Shown here: in pieces, positions 51,512 through 58,890 of the stretch
Numbering within the stretch: position 1 is the first letter of the stretch
How the letters are laid out: each line of letters starts with the position of its first letter
DNA from: CAJCIS01 sp965276755
GTDB taxonomy: Bacteria; Pseudomonadota; Alphaproteobacteria; Acetobacterales; Acetobacteraceae
Assembly (NCBI GenBank): GCA_965276755.1
Contig: OZ255625.1
Location: 1,612,001 to 1,676,000, forward strand
DNA: 64,000 nt
Direction: 5' to 3'
Translations under genes and position numbers: made by a program
Notes under the pieces: model-generated
Told to the model about the DNA's origin: nothing
The model's input: the letters and a program-made list of their open reading frames with translations, nothing else
The model's database searches: none

Positions 51512-52561
51512 TCAGCCTCGCCGTGCCACGTTGGTCAGCAGCCACGCCTGAACCAGCTTTGCGACGTCAGTGCTGTTCGTCTCGAGCATCATCATGTGCC
51601 CATTGCCGCGCAGTCCCGCCTCCGCCAGGCGGATGAAATCCGCCCGCACCCCGGCCTGCCGCAGGTAGTTGACGGTGCAATGGTCGAACATGGCGTGATA
51701 AGATGCCTCCGCCGTAACGATCACGATCGGGATTTCGGCCAGGTGCAGCAGCCGTCGCGGTGTGCCCGCCTGGGACCAGCATCTGGCCAGATCTGGCGCC
51801 TCCGCCTGCTCGGCTTGCACAAATTGCAGCGGCGACTCCGCACTCACCGGCGGATCGTAGGTGAGCGGCTCGCTCGTCAATCCGAACACCCGTTCCTCCG
51901 CGCCCGGTTTGCCGGCGGGGTCCTTGTAGGGCGGCCCCGAAGGCTCCAGCGCCACGATGGCCTTCACCAGGCCGGGGCGCGCATCGGCGATCAACCAGGC
52001 AAACAGGGCGGCTTGCGAATGCACCAGAAGCACGCAGGGGCCGATGCGGTCGAGCAGCGCCGCACCCGCGGCGCGCATCGCGCGTTCGCTCTCGGCGCGC
52101 GGCAGAGACGGCACCTGGCTGGCGAAAAACTGGTCGAACACGGGGTCACCCGCGCGGCCGCCGCCTGAGCTGGGGTGACCCGGCCATTGCGTGTGCAGGC
52201 GCGCCTGCGGCCACAGGTCGAACGCGGCGGGTGCGGTGAAAAAACGCTCGATGAAGGCCAGCTCCGTGGGCTTGAGCGGCGCATCCACGCCCGGCTGCCA
52301 GGCGGAACGGCCGCGGCCCGGCTGATCGACCAGATGGATGTGCCAGCCTTGTTCGGCGAACCACGGCGCCCATCCCGGCCGGCCATCCGGGGTCGTGAGC
52401 CAATTGGTGGCTGTCTGCCCGCCACCGTGGATCATCACCAGGGGGCAGGGCTGCGTCACCGCGTCCGGGCAGAGCGACTCGACATACATCTGCCCCTGCA
52501 TCACGCGCGCCGTGGGAGGACCGGCGTAGCTGCCGCCGACGAAGAAAATCTGCCGCCTCAT
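51512..52561 (-). CDS. Alpha/beta hydrolase
   Basis: 349 residues from ATG 52561, overlapping the MmgE/PrpD stop by four bases. Motifs: CPLVMIHGGGQTATNW (oxyanion hole), the DQPGRGRSAW strand-loop, nucleophile elbow VLLVHSQAALFAWL with Ser in H-S-Q, and GNGHMMMLETNS with the catalytic His. A cap insertion of about 70 residues (FFTAPAAFDLWPQARLHTQW region) shapes the pocket. Likely hydrolyses an ester, lactone or C-C bond in the pathway encoded around it. Confidence 0.88.
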   Translation of the reverse strand: MRRQIFFVGGSYAGPPTARVMQGQMYVESLCPDAVTQPCPLVMIHGGGQTATNWLTTPDGRPGWAPWFAEQGWHIHLVDQPGRGRSAWQPGVDAPLKPTELAFIERFFTAPAAFDLWPQARLHTQWPGHPSSGGGRAGDPVFDQFFASQVPSLPRAESERAMRAAGAALLDRIGPCVLLVHSQAALFAWLIADARPGLVKAIVALEPSGPPYKDPAGKPGAEERVFGLTSEPLTYDPPVSAESPLQFVQAEQAEAPDLARCWSQAGTPRRLLHLAEIPIVIVTAEASYHAMFDHCTVNYLRQAGVRADFIRLAEAGLRGNGHMMMLETNSTDVAKLVQAWLLTNVARRG

Positions 52562-53967
52562 GCAAGCGCAACGGCGGCCTGGCTGTGCCCCAGCTTCACG
52601 CCTGCCAGCAATGCTGTAACCTCGTTGATGGACGCCCATGCCTCGATCCGCTCAAGCGCGGCAAAGGCGGCCTCAATCTGGTAGGCGGGCAGCGCCGCGG
52701 CGGCGCAGTCGCTGAACTTCTCCCACATCTCGCCGCCGGACATCGGATTGGCAGGGCCACGGCCGAGTGCGCTGGCGGCGAGGCCGGTCAGCTGACGGCC
52801 GTCCCGCAACGTCACCGTGACTTCGCAGGCGAATTCATGCGCCGCATTGTCGCGCGCCGCCTCGAACGGGCGCGCGGACACGCGCGCCAGCAGCGCGCGC
52901 ACGCGGGGCTCAGCGATGGCCTCCGGCTTGAAATGGCCGAGCCGGACGCAGCCATCCAGCAGCGCGCGCGCGGTGACGTATTGCACGCTGAACTTGGCGC
53001 CGAGCGCCGTCTGGGGGTTCGGGTTGTCGGTGTGCGGCAGGCGGCGGCGGTGCGCCAGGATGTCGATGGCCGCCACATCCTCGGCCGAGAAGCGTTGCCG
53101 CGCCGCCAGGTCCAGCATCGCCAGGATGGCCGGATGCGTGCTGCCGCAGCAGGGGAACTGCTTCAGCCCGAACTGCGCCTGTTCCACCTCGAGCCCCTCC
53201 GCCGGTTTGACGAGCAGGTTGCCGGCCGAGACGTTCTCCAGCCCGTCATAGGCGGTGAAGAAGCCTTCCTGCGCCTCAAATACCTCCCGATTGGCGGTGA
53301 AGCCGCGCGCGGCAAGCTGTGCCGCCAACAGCCCGTCGCGCGCCGCATGGCCCACGTGCAGCGGCTTGGTCATCGTGCCGAAATTAGCTTTCACGCCAGC
53401 GGCCATCGAGGCAGCGATCGCCAGCGCCGTCGCCGTGCGCGCAGCATCGAGCCGCAGCAGCCGCGCGGCGGCGGCGGCGGCACCAAACACGCCGAGCGTT
53501 GAGGTGGGGTGCCAGCCGGCGCCGTAATGGTGCGGATGGACGACGCGGCCGAGGCAGCATTCCGCCTCGAAGCCCACGATGTAGGCCTCCAGCACGGCCC
53601 GGCCGGAAGCGCCCAACGCCTCGCCCAAGGCAAAGACCACCGGCACCACCGGCACCGAAGGGTGGCCGCCCATGGCTGAGGCCATGTCGTCGTAGTCGAT
53701 GGCGTGCGCCGCGGTGCCGTTGACCAGGGCGGCATCGAGTGCCGAGACACGCCGCGCGCCGCCGAACAGAAGTGACGGTCCGGCTGCACCCGGGGCGGCC
53801 AGCGCTTCCGCCAGGATGGTGACCGCCGGTTCCACGGCGCCGGCGAGTGTCACACCCACCGTGTCCACAATCGCCATCTTCGCCATGGCAAGCGCGCGGG
53901 AGGACGCCTGGCCGATGTCGATGGTGGCAACGTGGTCCGCCAGACGGATTGAAACGGGCTTGCTCAC
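52558..53967 (-). CDS. MmgE/PrpD family protein, copy 1
   Basis: 469 residues from GTG 53967, overlapping the DUF4387 stop. Motifs: MAIVDTVGVTLAGAVEPAV, ALVNGTAAHAIDYDDMASAMGGHPS (the family hallmark), HHYGAGWHPTSTLGVFGAAA, KANFGTMTKPLHVGHAARDG and LKQFPCCGSTHPAI. The family includes 2-methylcitrate dehydratase and cis-aconitate decarboxylase, cofactor-free lyases acting on tricarboxylates. Its presence with a citrate-synthase-like protein suggests a citrate-type intermediate. Start earlier in frame is not conserved. Confidence 0.92.
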   Translation of the reverse strand: MSKPVSIRLADHVATIDIGQASSRALAMAKMAIVDTVGVTLAGAVEPAVTILAEALAAPGAAGPSLLFGGARRVSALDAALVNGTAAHAIDYDDMASAMGGHPSVPVVPVVFALGEALGASGRAVLEAYIVGFEAECCLGRVVHPHHYGAGWHPTSTLGVFGAAAAAARLLRLDAARTATALAIAASMAAGVKANFGTMTKPLHVGHAARDGLLAAQLAARGFTANREVFEAQEGFFTAYDGLENVSAGNLLVKPAEGLEVEQAQFGLKQFPCCGSTHPAILAMLDLAARQRFSAEDVAAIDILAHRRRLPHTDNPNPQTALGAKFSVQYVTARALLDGCVRLGHFKPEAIAEPRVRALLARVSARPFEAARDNAAHEFACEVTVTLRDGRQLTGLAASALGRGPANPMSGGEMWEKFSDCAAAALPAYQIEAAFAALERIEAWASINEVTALLAGVKLGHSQAAVALA

Positions 53968-54272
53968 GGCACGTCCAGGTCCAGCAATCCGGCGTATTGC
54001 TGCCCGCCGTAACAATCCCCGTCGGCCAGGTCCCCCTGGATCACCGGGCGCGGCATCGACGCCTTAATCGCCAGCGCGTTGTCGTGGTAGACCACGAGCA
54101 CGTCCTCAGGCTTTTGCTTGAACAGTGCCGCCATCATCGCGGCCGTGATTGGTTGCGCACGCTTGGCGCGCTGGTAATTCGCCTCGCTCGCAAACATGAC
54201 GTCGAAGGTGAGCGTGAACGGGCCTGCATTCTTCGAACGGATCAGGCTGCACAACTCGATAAGTTTGGCCAT
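53964..54272 (-). CDS. DUF4387 (AtuA-like C-terminal) protein, copy 1
   Basis: 102 residues from ATG 54272. LCSLIRSKNAGPFTLTFDVMF is the DUF4387 signature, with YQRAKRAQPITAAMMAALF and the strand VLVVYHDNALAIKASMPRP after it. The family is found next to, or fused to, AtuA (DUF1446) proteins and is presumed to form a complex with them. Starts four bases after AtuA-1 ends; the end overlaps MmgE-1. Confidence 0.91.
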   Translation of the reverse strand: MAKLIELCSLIRSKNAGPFTLTFDVMFASEANYQRAKRAQPITAAMMAALFKQKPEDVLVVYHDNALAIKASMPRPVIQGDLADGDCYGGQQYAGLLDLDVP

Positions 54273-54276
54273 GCGC

Positions 54277-55647
54277 CTAGATTTCCACGAATTGGGTGCG
54301 AAACATTTCCAGCGGCGAGTCCGGCGCGACCACATGGTTCAGCGTGAAGCGGTACACGGCCCCGCGCTCGATCTCCGGCGGCGAGAACGGATAGGCGATG
54401 CTGCTGACAAGGCCTTGATACTCCGGGATCGGCAGATGCGCGCTGCGGTGGCTGACGAAGCTTGCGATATTGCTTGCCAGCTCCTGCGTCGGTGCCGTCA
54501 CCGAAATCAGAATGCCGATCTCCTTGGGGATCGGGTCCAGCGTTGGGTGCGGCTCGAGGCTCCCCATCACCGCGTCGCGGCCGTAGATGCGAAAGCCGAT
54601 GGTGTAATCGTCCGGCCCCAGCACGTCGCCGTACAGTTCAGCGACACGGGCACGAAAGTTTTCCTGTGCCATAGGCAGCAATCCATTCAGCGCGCGGATG
54701 ATGTTTGGATCGCGAATGCCACCTATGGCGATGGTCTGGTAGCCGGCGTGGCAGGCGCCCTCCAGCTTGATGGTGTAGGTCTCCGCCGGCAGAAAACGCG
54801 AGCCGCGCACGCGCACGCTGCGATCGGTCAGCGCTTCGTAGGTGGCGTGCTCGGTATCGACCGTGCCGGAGGGCTCGGTCAGCAGATAGGGGTTGGCGTT
54901 CTCGTAGAGCGTGTGCGCGGCAACGGAGACCGGCGTGACCCGGGCGGCGGGGTCCAGCGGCTCGATGTCGAAATGGTCGTTGCGTATGGTGGCCATCAGG
55001 CCGTCGGCGGCGGGTACCACGCAGCAGGCCGCCCCACATTCGATTGTCTTGGCGGCATGCCAGGCCAAGCCGCGGTCTGCGCCGTGCAGTTCGGGTATTG
55101 CTGCATACAGCGCGGAGTCGCTAGCGCGGCCGGCGAGCACCAGCATCGCACCCGCCTCAATGGCGGCCTTGATCGGCTCGGTGCCCATCATGCCCACCAC
55201 ATGGCTGCGGGCCAGCACGTCCGCGTCGATCGGCGGCGCGTTGCTCAGCGCGCGGATGCGGTTCTGCCCCAGGCGCGTGGTCAGATAGGCGGCGGTCTGG
55301 TCGGCGTAGATCAGCGCCATCCGAAAGCGCGTGGCGCTCTCCGTGGCGATTTCGCGCGCCAGTTCGGCCATCAGCGCCACCCCGCTATCACGCCCGCTTG
55401 TGCCGCAGGAGCCGACGATGACCGGCACGCCAAGCCGGGCACCCGCCAGCATCATCAGCCGCAAATCCCGCCGCAGCGCCGCACGGGACAGCTTGGGCTT
55501 GCCGCCGCCCAGATAGGCCGGTCCGGAATCGGTCGAGCCGCCGTCGCAGGCAATGATGTGGGGTGCCAGGCTCACGCCACGCGCAAAGGAGGCTTCCTTG
55601 AAACCTGCGCCCAACACGCCGCTTGGCGCCAACACACGAATTTCCAT
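54277..55647 (-). CDS. Acyclic terpene utilisation AtuA family protein (DUF1446), copy 1
   Basis: 456 residues from ATG 55647. Motifs: MEIRVLAPSGVLGAGF, IIACDGGSTDSGPAYLGGG, VPVIVGSCGTSGRDSGVALM, VLAGRASDSALYAAIPEL, KTIECGAACCVVPAADG, VAAHTLYENANPYLLTEP and VRVRGSRF. AtuA is required for growth on citronellol-type terpenes in pseudomonads but its reaction is not established. First gene of the module AtuA-DUF4387-MmgE-hydrolase; an operator-like palindrome and a family A repeat lie upstream. Confidence 0.9.
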   Translation of the reverse strand: MEIRVLAPSGVLGAGFKEASFARGVSLAPHIIACDGGSTDSGPAYLGGGKPKLSRAALRRDLRLMMLAGARLGVPVIVGSCGTSGRDSGVALMAELAREIATESATRFRMALIYADQTAAYLTTRLGQNRIRALSNAPPIDADVLARSHVVGMMGTEPIKAAIEAGAMLVLAGRASDSALYAAIPELHGADRGLAWHAAKTIECGAACCVVPAADGLMATIRNDHFDIEPLDPAARVTPVSVAAHTLYENANPYLLTEPSGTVDTEHATYEALTDRSVRVRGSRFLPAETYTIKLEGACHAGYQTIAIGGIRDPNIIRALNGLLPMAQENFRARVAELYGDVLGPDDYTIGFRIYGRDAVMGSLEPHPTLDPIPKEIGILISVTAPTQELASNIASFVSHRSAHLPIPEYQGLVSSIAYPFSPPEIERGAVYRFTLNHVVAPDSPLEMFRTQFVEI

Positions 55648-55698
55648 AAGCCGTTCCGCCACTCTAGAGCTGAGGCTTGCCCGGATGTACTGTGTTGC

Positions 55699-55710
55699 GT
55701 CAAGCTTGAC
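55699..55710. promoter_or_regulatory. Operator-like perfect palindrome between AtuA-1 and the citrate-synthase-like gene
   Basis: GTCAAGCTTGAC, a perfect 12-base palindrome 52 bases before the AtuA-1 start. It is followed by GGAAAAAATCAAGG, matching the flank of the site at 51468. Probably shared by both promoters of the divergent pair. Confidence 0.65.
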
Positions 55711-55734
55711 GGAAAAAATCAAGGTTAGTTAAGG

Positions 55735-55835
55735 CTGGGGGAGATGTGCCATCCCCCCCAGACCCCCCGTCTTTAGTCAAGACATAGTCTAAATGAATGA
55801 CGGGGGGTTTGGGGGCGATGGCACATCTCCCCCAA
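55735..55835. repeat. Family A palindromic repeat, full element
   Basis: Left arm 55735-55771, right arm 55799-55835, spacer TTTAGTCAAGACATAGTCTA. It occupies the divergent gap between AtuA-1 and the citrate-synthase-like gene, 22 bases before the latter's start. Confidence 0.93.
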
Positions 55836-55856
55836 CTTTTCTAACGAGGAAAACGA

Positions 55857-57041
55857 ATGTATTTGGACGCCGAAGACGCCGCACGCACGCTGGGTGTAAG
55901 CCTCTCAACGCTGTACGCCTATGTCAGCCGCAAAAAGATCCGCTCCCAGGCGGTGCCCGGAACCAGAAAGCGACGCTATTGGAAAGACGACATTCTTTCC
56001 CTGCACAGCGAAACAGCGCCCCCGCCGAGCGACGTGCTGACGCCGAGCACGCAGATCACGCTCATCAACGAGGCCGGTCCGTTCTATCGCGGCCAAAGCG
56101 CGCTCAAGCTGGCCGAGAAGGCAACCATCGAGCAAGTGGCAGGGCTGCTCTGGGACTGCGACCCGGCCGACGCTTTCGCGCCGCGCCCATTCGTCGCCAC
56201 CGAGTCCTACGCCCGCATTCTTCACGCGCTGGAAGGCGCGACAATGACGGAGCGTGTCATGACGCTGCTGCCCGTGCTCGAGCGCGGCAATCCGAGAGCC
56301 TATGATCTCTCGCGCGCCGGCACCGTGCGCAATGCCGCAGAAATCATGCGCTGGATGGCCGGGATCATGGCCAACGCGCCCGCCCCCACCGCGCAGCCGC
56401 TGCACACCTTTCTCGCCGCCAGCCTCGGCAAGCCCGCAATCTATGCCGATTTGATCCGCCGGCTGCTCGTGCTGGCGGCCGACCACGAACTCGATCCCAC
56501 CACCTACGCCGTTCGCGCTGTCGCCAACACGGGGGCCACAGCCTACCAGATCGCCATCGTCGGCATTGCCGCCTCGGCCGGGCGGCGCCTGATTTTCGGC
56601 CGCGCGCAATCCCTCTCGCGCCTGCTCGACGAACTCGCGGCCAGCGCCGACCCTGCCGAGCCGATCATGCGGCGCCTGCGCGAGGGCGAAGCAATCCCAG
56701 GCTTTACATCCTCGCTCTACAAGGCAGGTGATCCACGCGCGGCATCGCTGCTGGCCGCGATTCGGGATGGGTTGAAGAAGGACACGGAGATGTCGCGGCT
56801 GTCTGCGGCCATTCAGGTCGTGGCCGATGCGACCGGTCACGCGCCGGATTTCGCATTGCCGGTGATGTATCTGACACGCAAGCTCGGGCTTGCGTCTGCG
56901 GAGGGCCTGCTGTTCCGCCTCGGCCGGCTGGTTGGCTGGATCGCGCACGCAATGGAGCAATACCATTCCCACCCGCTCATCCGGCCCCGGGCGCTCTACA
57001 CGGGCGTGCTGCCGGAGGCGGTGACAGGAGGACGCGGATAA
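55857..57041 (+). CDS. Citrate-synthase-like protein with N-terminal HTH and altered active site
   Basis: 394 residues. Residues 1-50 are a MerR/excisionase-type HTH (MYLDAEDAARTLGVSLSTLY, with basic RKKIRS following). The rest is a citrate synthase fold: GPFYRGQSALKLAEKATIEQ, ADHELDPTTYAVRAVANTGA with the first catalytic His, and HAPDFALPVMYLTRKLG with the catalytic Asp. The motif normally reading GFGHPLY is GFTSSLY, so the second catalytic His is a Ser. It may use a different acyl donor or have become a sensor. Divergent from AtuA-1. Confidence 0.86.
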   Translation: MYLDAEDAARTLGVSLSTLYAYVSRKKIRSQAVPGTRKRRYWKDDILSLHSETAPPPSDVLTPSTQITLINEAGPFYRGQSALKLAEKATIEQVAGLLWDCDPADAFAPRPFVATESYARILHALEGATMTERVMTLLPVLERGNPRAYDLSRAGTVRNAAEIMRWMAGIMANAPAPTAQPLHTFLAASLGKPAIYADLIRRLLVLAADHELDPTTYAVRAVANTGATAYQIAIVGIAASAGRRLIFGRAQSLSRLLDELAASADPAEPIMRRLREGEAIPGFTSSLYKAGDPRAASLLAAIRDGLKKDTEMSRLSAAIQVVADATGHAPDFALPVMYLTRKLGLASAEGLLFRLGRLVGWIAHAMEQYHSHPLIRPRALYTGVLPEAVTGGRG

Positions 57042-57043
57042 GG

Positions 57044-57144
57044 CTGGAGGGGATGTGCCATCCCCCCCAGACCCCCCGTCTTTAGTTAGGACAACGTCTA
57101 AATGAATGACGGGGGGTCTGGGGGGGATGGCACATCTCCCCCAG
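57044..57144. repeat. Family A palindromic repeat, full element
   Basis: Left arm 57044-57080, right arm 57108-57144, spacer TTTAGTTAGGACAACGTCTA. Fills the gap between the convergent citrate-synthase-like and DUF4387-2 genes. Confidence 0.94.
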
Positions 57145-57153
57145 CTTTACTTT

Positions 57154-57486
57154 CTACTGATTTGTTCTTGGTATGCGCATCTCCATCAACGGCGCGTGCT
57201 GCTGCGCGCCGAACGTGTCCGTCTCGCCGACGCTACCCTGCTTTCCCGGACGGCGGATCGTCAGTTTGAAAGCGAGCGCGGGCTCGAAGAACTGGAAATT
57301 CGTGACGTCTTGATCGGCAACGCCGTACAACGCCGCCAGTGATTGCCTCGTCACGGCACCGCTCGAAACCACCCGCTGATAGACGTCCAGATGGTCGAAC
57401 ATGACATCGAACGTCAGCTCGAACGGTCCGGCATTCTTGCTGCGGATAACGCGCGCGATGTCGGCCAGCCTGTCCCCATCGGCCAT
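57154..57486 (-). CDS. DUF4387 (AtuA-like C-terminal) protein, copy 2
   Basis: 110 residues from ATG 57486. ARVIRSKNAGPFELTFDVMF matches copy 1 closely; the rest (VYQRVVSSGAVTRQSLAALY, FEPALAFKLTIRRP) has diverged. Starts two bases after the AtuA-2 stop. The two copies share the I-R-S-K-N-A-G-P-F core that probably forms the interface or active site. Confidence 0.91.
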   Translation of the reverse strand: MADGDRLADIARVIRSKNAGPFELTFDVMFDHLDVYQRVVSSGAVTRQSLAALYGVADQDVTNFQFFEPALAFKLTIRRPGKQGSVGETDTFGAQQHAPLMEMRIPRTNQ

Positions 57487-57488
57487 GC

Positions 57489-58847
57489 TCAGAACTCCAT
57501 GTGCTTGATCGCAAACATGGCGGCCGGTTCGTCCACCTCCATGAGGTGATAGATGCAAAAGGCACAGACGGGCCCTATCTCGTTCTCGAGCGGAGTCAGG
57601 GGAAAGGCCATGTTGCCGCCGGTCGCCAGCTGGCCGGGATAGGGGGCGTGCAGACAGGCGACGCGCGCGGTGTTGCAAATGGCGCTGGCAATTTCCTGCG
57701 TTGCGCCGACCGCTTCGCACAGGATGCAGAGCTCGTGCGGCCTGGCGTCCCGCACCGGTTCCAGCGCGCCCATCACGCCGTTCTTGCCATAGACGTGGAA
57801 CACCAATTGCGCCTCGCCGGCGGCGAGCTGAATGTGAAAACCGCCGACATATTTGCGCACGTTGTCGAGGTAGGCATCGATCTGCCCGATGAGAATGGGA
57901 TCGCGTATGCCGCCGATAAAGATCGTGCGGTGACCGACGATTTTCGCCCCTTCCAGCTTCACCGCGTACGGCGTCGGCCGGAATACGCTGCCGCGCACGC
58001 GCACGGTGCGCGCGTCCAGAGCCTCATAGGTTGCCGCGTTCAGGTCGAGCACGCCGCCGGGGCCCGCCAGCAGGTCAGCGCGCGACTTTTCGTACAGAGT
58101 GTGCGCGGCGACTGAGAGCGGCGTGCAGCGCGCGGACGGGCTCATCGGCACGAGGTCGAAGCTGTCCTGCCTGACGGTCGCGAGGATGACATGACCTTTC
58201 GGCTCGGCACAGACGCCGCCGCATTCCATGATCTTGCCCATGTGCCAGGCGATGCCGGGATCCACCCCGCGCCTGAGGCAAAGGGCGGCATAGGGTGCCG
58301 GGTCGTAGGCCCGTCCCGCCACGATCACGTCCAGCCCAGGGTCTTCTTCCAGCGCGCGGGTGAACGGCTCGGCGCCCATCTGCGCCACGATGTTCGTTGC
58401 ATCGTCGATATCGGCCACCGTCAGCGACGGCACCGGCCCGCAGGGTGCAATCCGGCCAACGGCAAGGCGCGAATGCACGAGGTCCTTTGGCACATCGGCG
58501 TAAATAGCCGCGGCCCGCAGGCGATGGCCGCGGGCTTGCGCAACACGGCGCACCACGCCAAGCAGGAAATTCACCTGCTCGTTCGTGCCGGTGCCTCCTG
58601 CCGAGCCGATCAGCAGCGGAATTTTGCGCGTGGCGCAGGCTTCCAGCATCGGCTCCAGGTCGCGCGCATAGGCGCCATCGCTGCAGGTCCGCTTGCCGAG
58701 TGCGAGTTCTTGCGGACCGTTATCCGTGGACCCGGAATCGATGACGACGGCGTCCGCGCCCGCATCGATTGCCGCGCGGAAATGATCGATGGGATAGCCG
58801 TAGCCCAGCATTCCAACCGGCGTAACGATCCTCAGTTCGGCTGACAC
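57489..58847 (-). CDS. Acyclic terpene utilisation AtuA family protein (DUF1446), copy 2
   Basis: 452 residues from GTG 58847, preceded by GGGAGAGCC. Motifs parallel copy 1: LRIVTPVGMLGYGYPIDHF, VVIDSGSTDNGPQELALGK, IPLLIGSAGGTGTNEQVNF, VIVAGRAYDPAPYAALCL, KIMECGGVCAEPKGHV, VAAHTLYEKSRADLLAGPGG. The copies are clearly paralogous but far apart in sequence, so the duplication is old or one was acquired. Operon order is MmgE-2, AtuA-2, DUF4387-2. Confidence 0.9.
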   Translation of the reverse strand: MSAELRIVTPVGMLGYGYPIDHFRAAIDAGADAVVIDSGSTDNGPQELALGKRTCSDGAYARDLEPMLEACATRKIPLLIGSAGGTGTNEQVNFLLGVVRRVAQARGHRLRAAAIYADVPKDLVHSRLAVGRIAPCGPVPSLTVADIDDATNIVAQMGAEPFTRALEEDPGLDVIVAGRAYDPAPYAALCLRRGVDPGIAWHMGKIMECGGVCAEPKGHVILATVRQDSFDLVPMSPSARCTPLSVAAHTLYEKSRADLLAGPGGVLDLNAATYEALDARTVRVRGSVFRPTPYAVKLEGAKIVGHRTIFIGGIRDPILIGQIDAYLDNVRKYVGGFHIQLAAGEAQLVFHVYGKNGVMGALEPVRDARPHELCILCEAVGATQEIASAICNTARVACLHAPYPGQLATGGNMAFPLTPLENEIGPVCAFCIYHLMEVDEPAAMFAIKHMEF

Positions 58848-58890
58848 GCGGCTCTCCCGATGTTCGATGCCGGCCCGGATATCCGTGCGG

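Noticed and set aside
2636..57144. Family A elements as a CRISPR array or simple terminators
   Set aside because: Copies are dispersed singly rather than in tandem with spacers, and they occur in divergent promoter gaps as well as at gene ends, with no T-tract.
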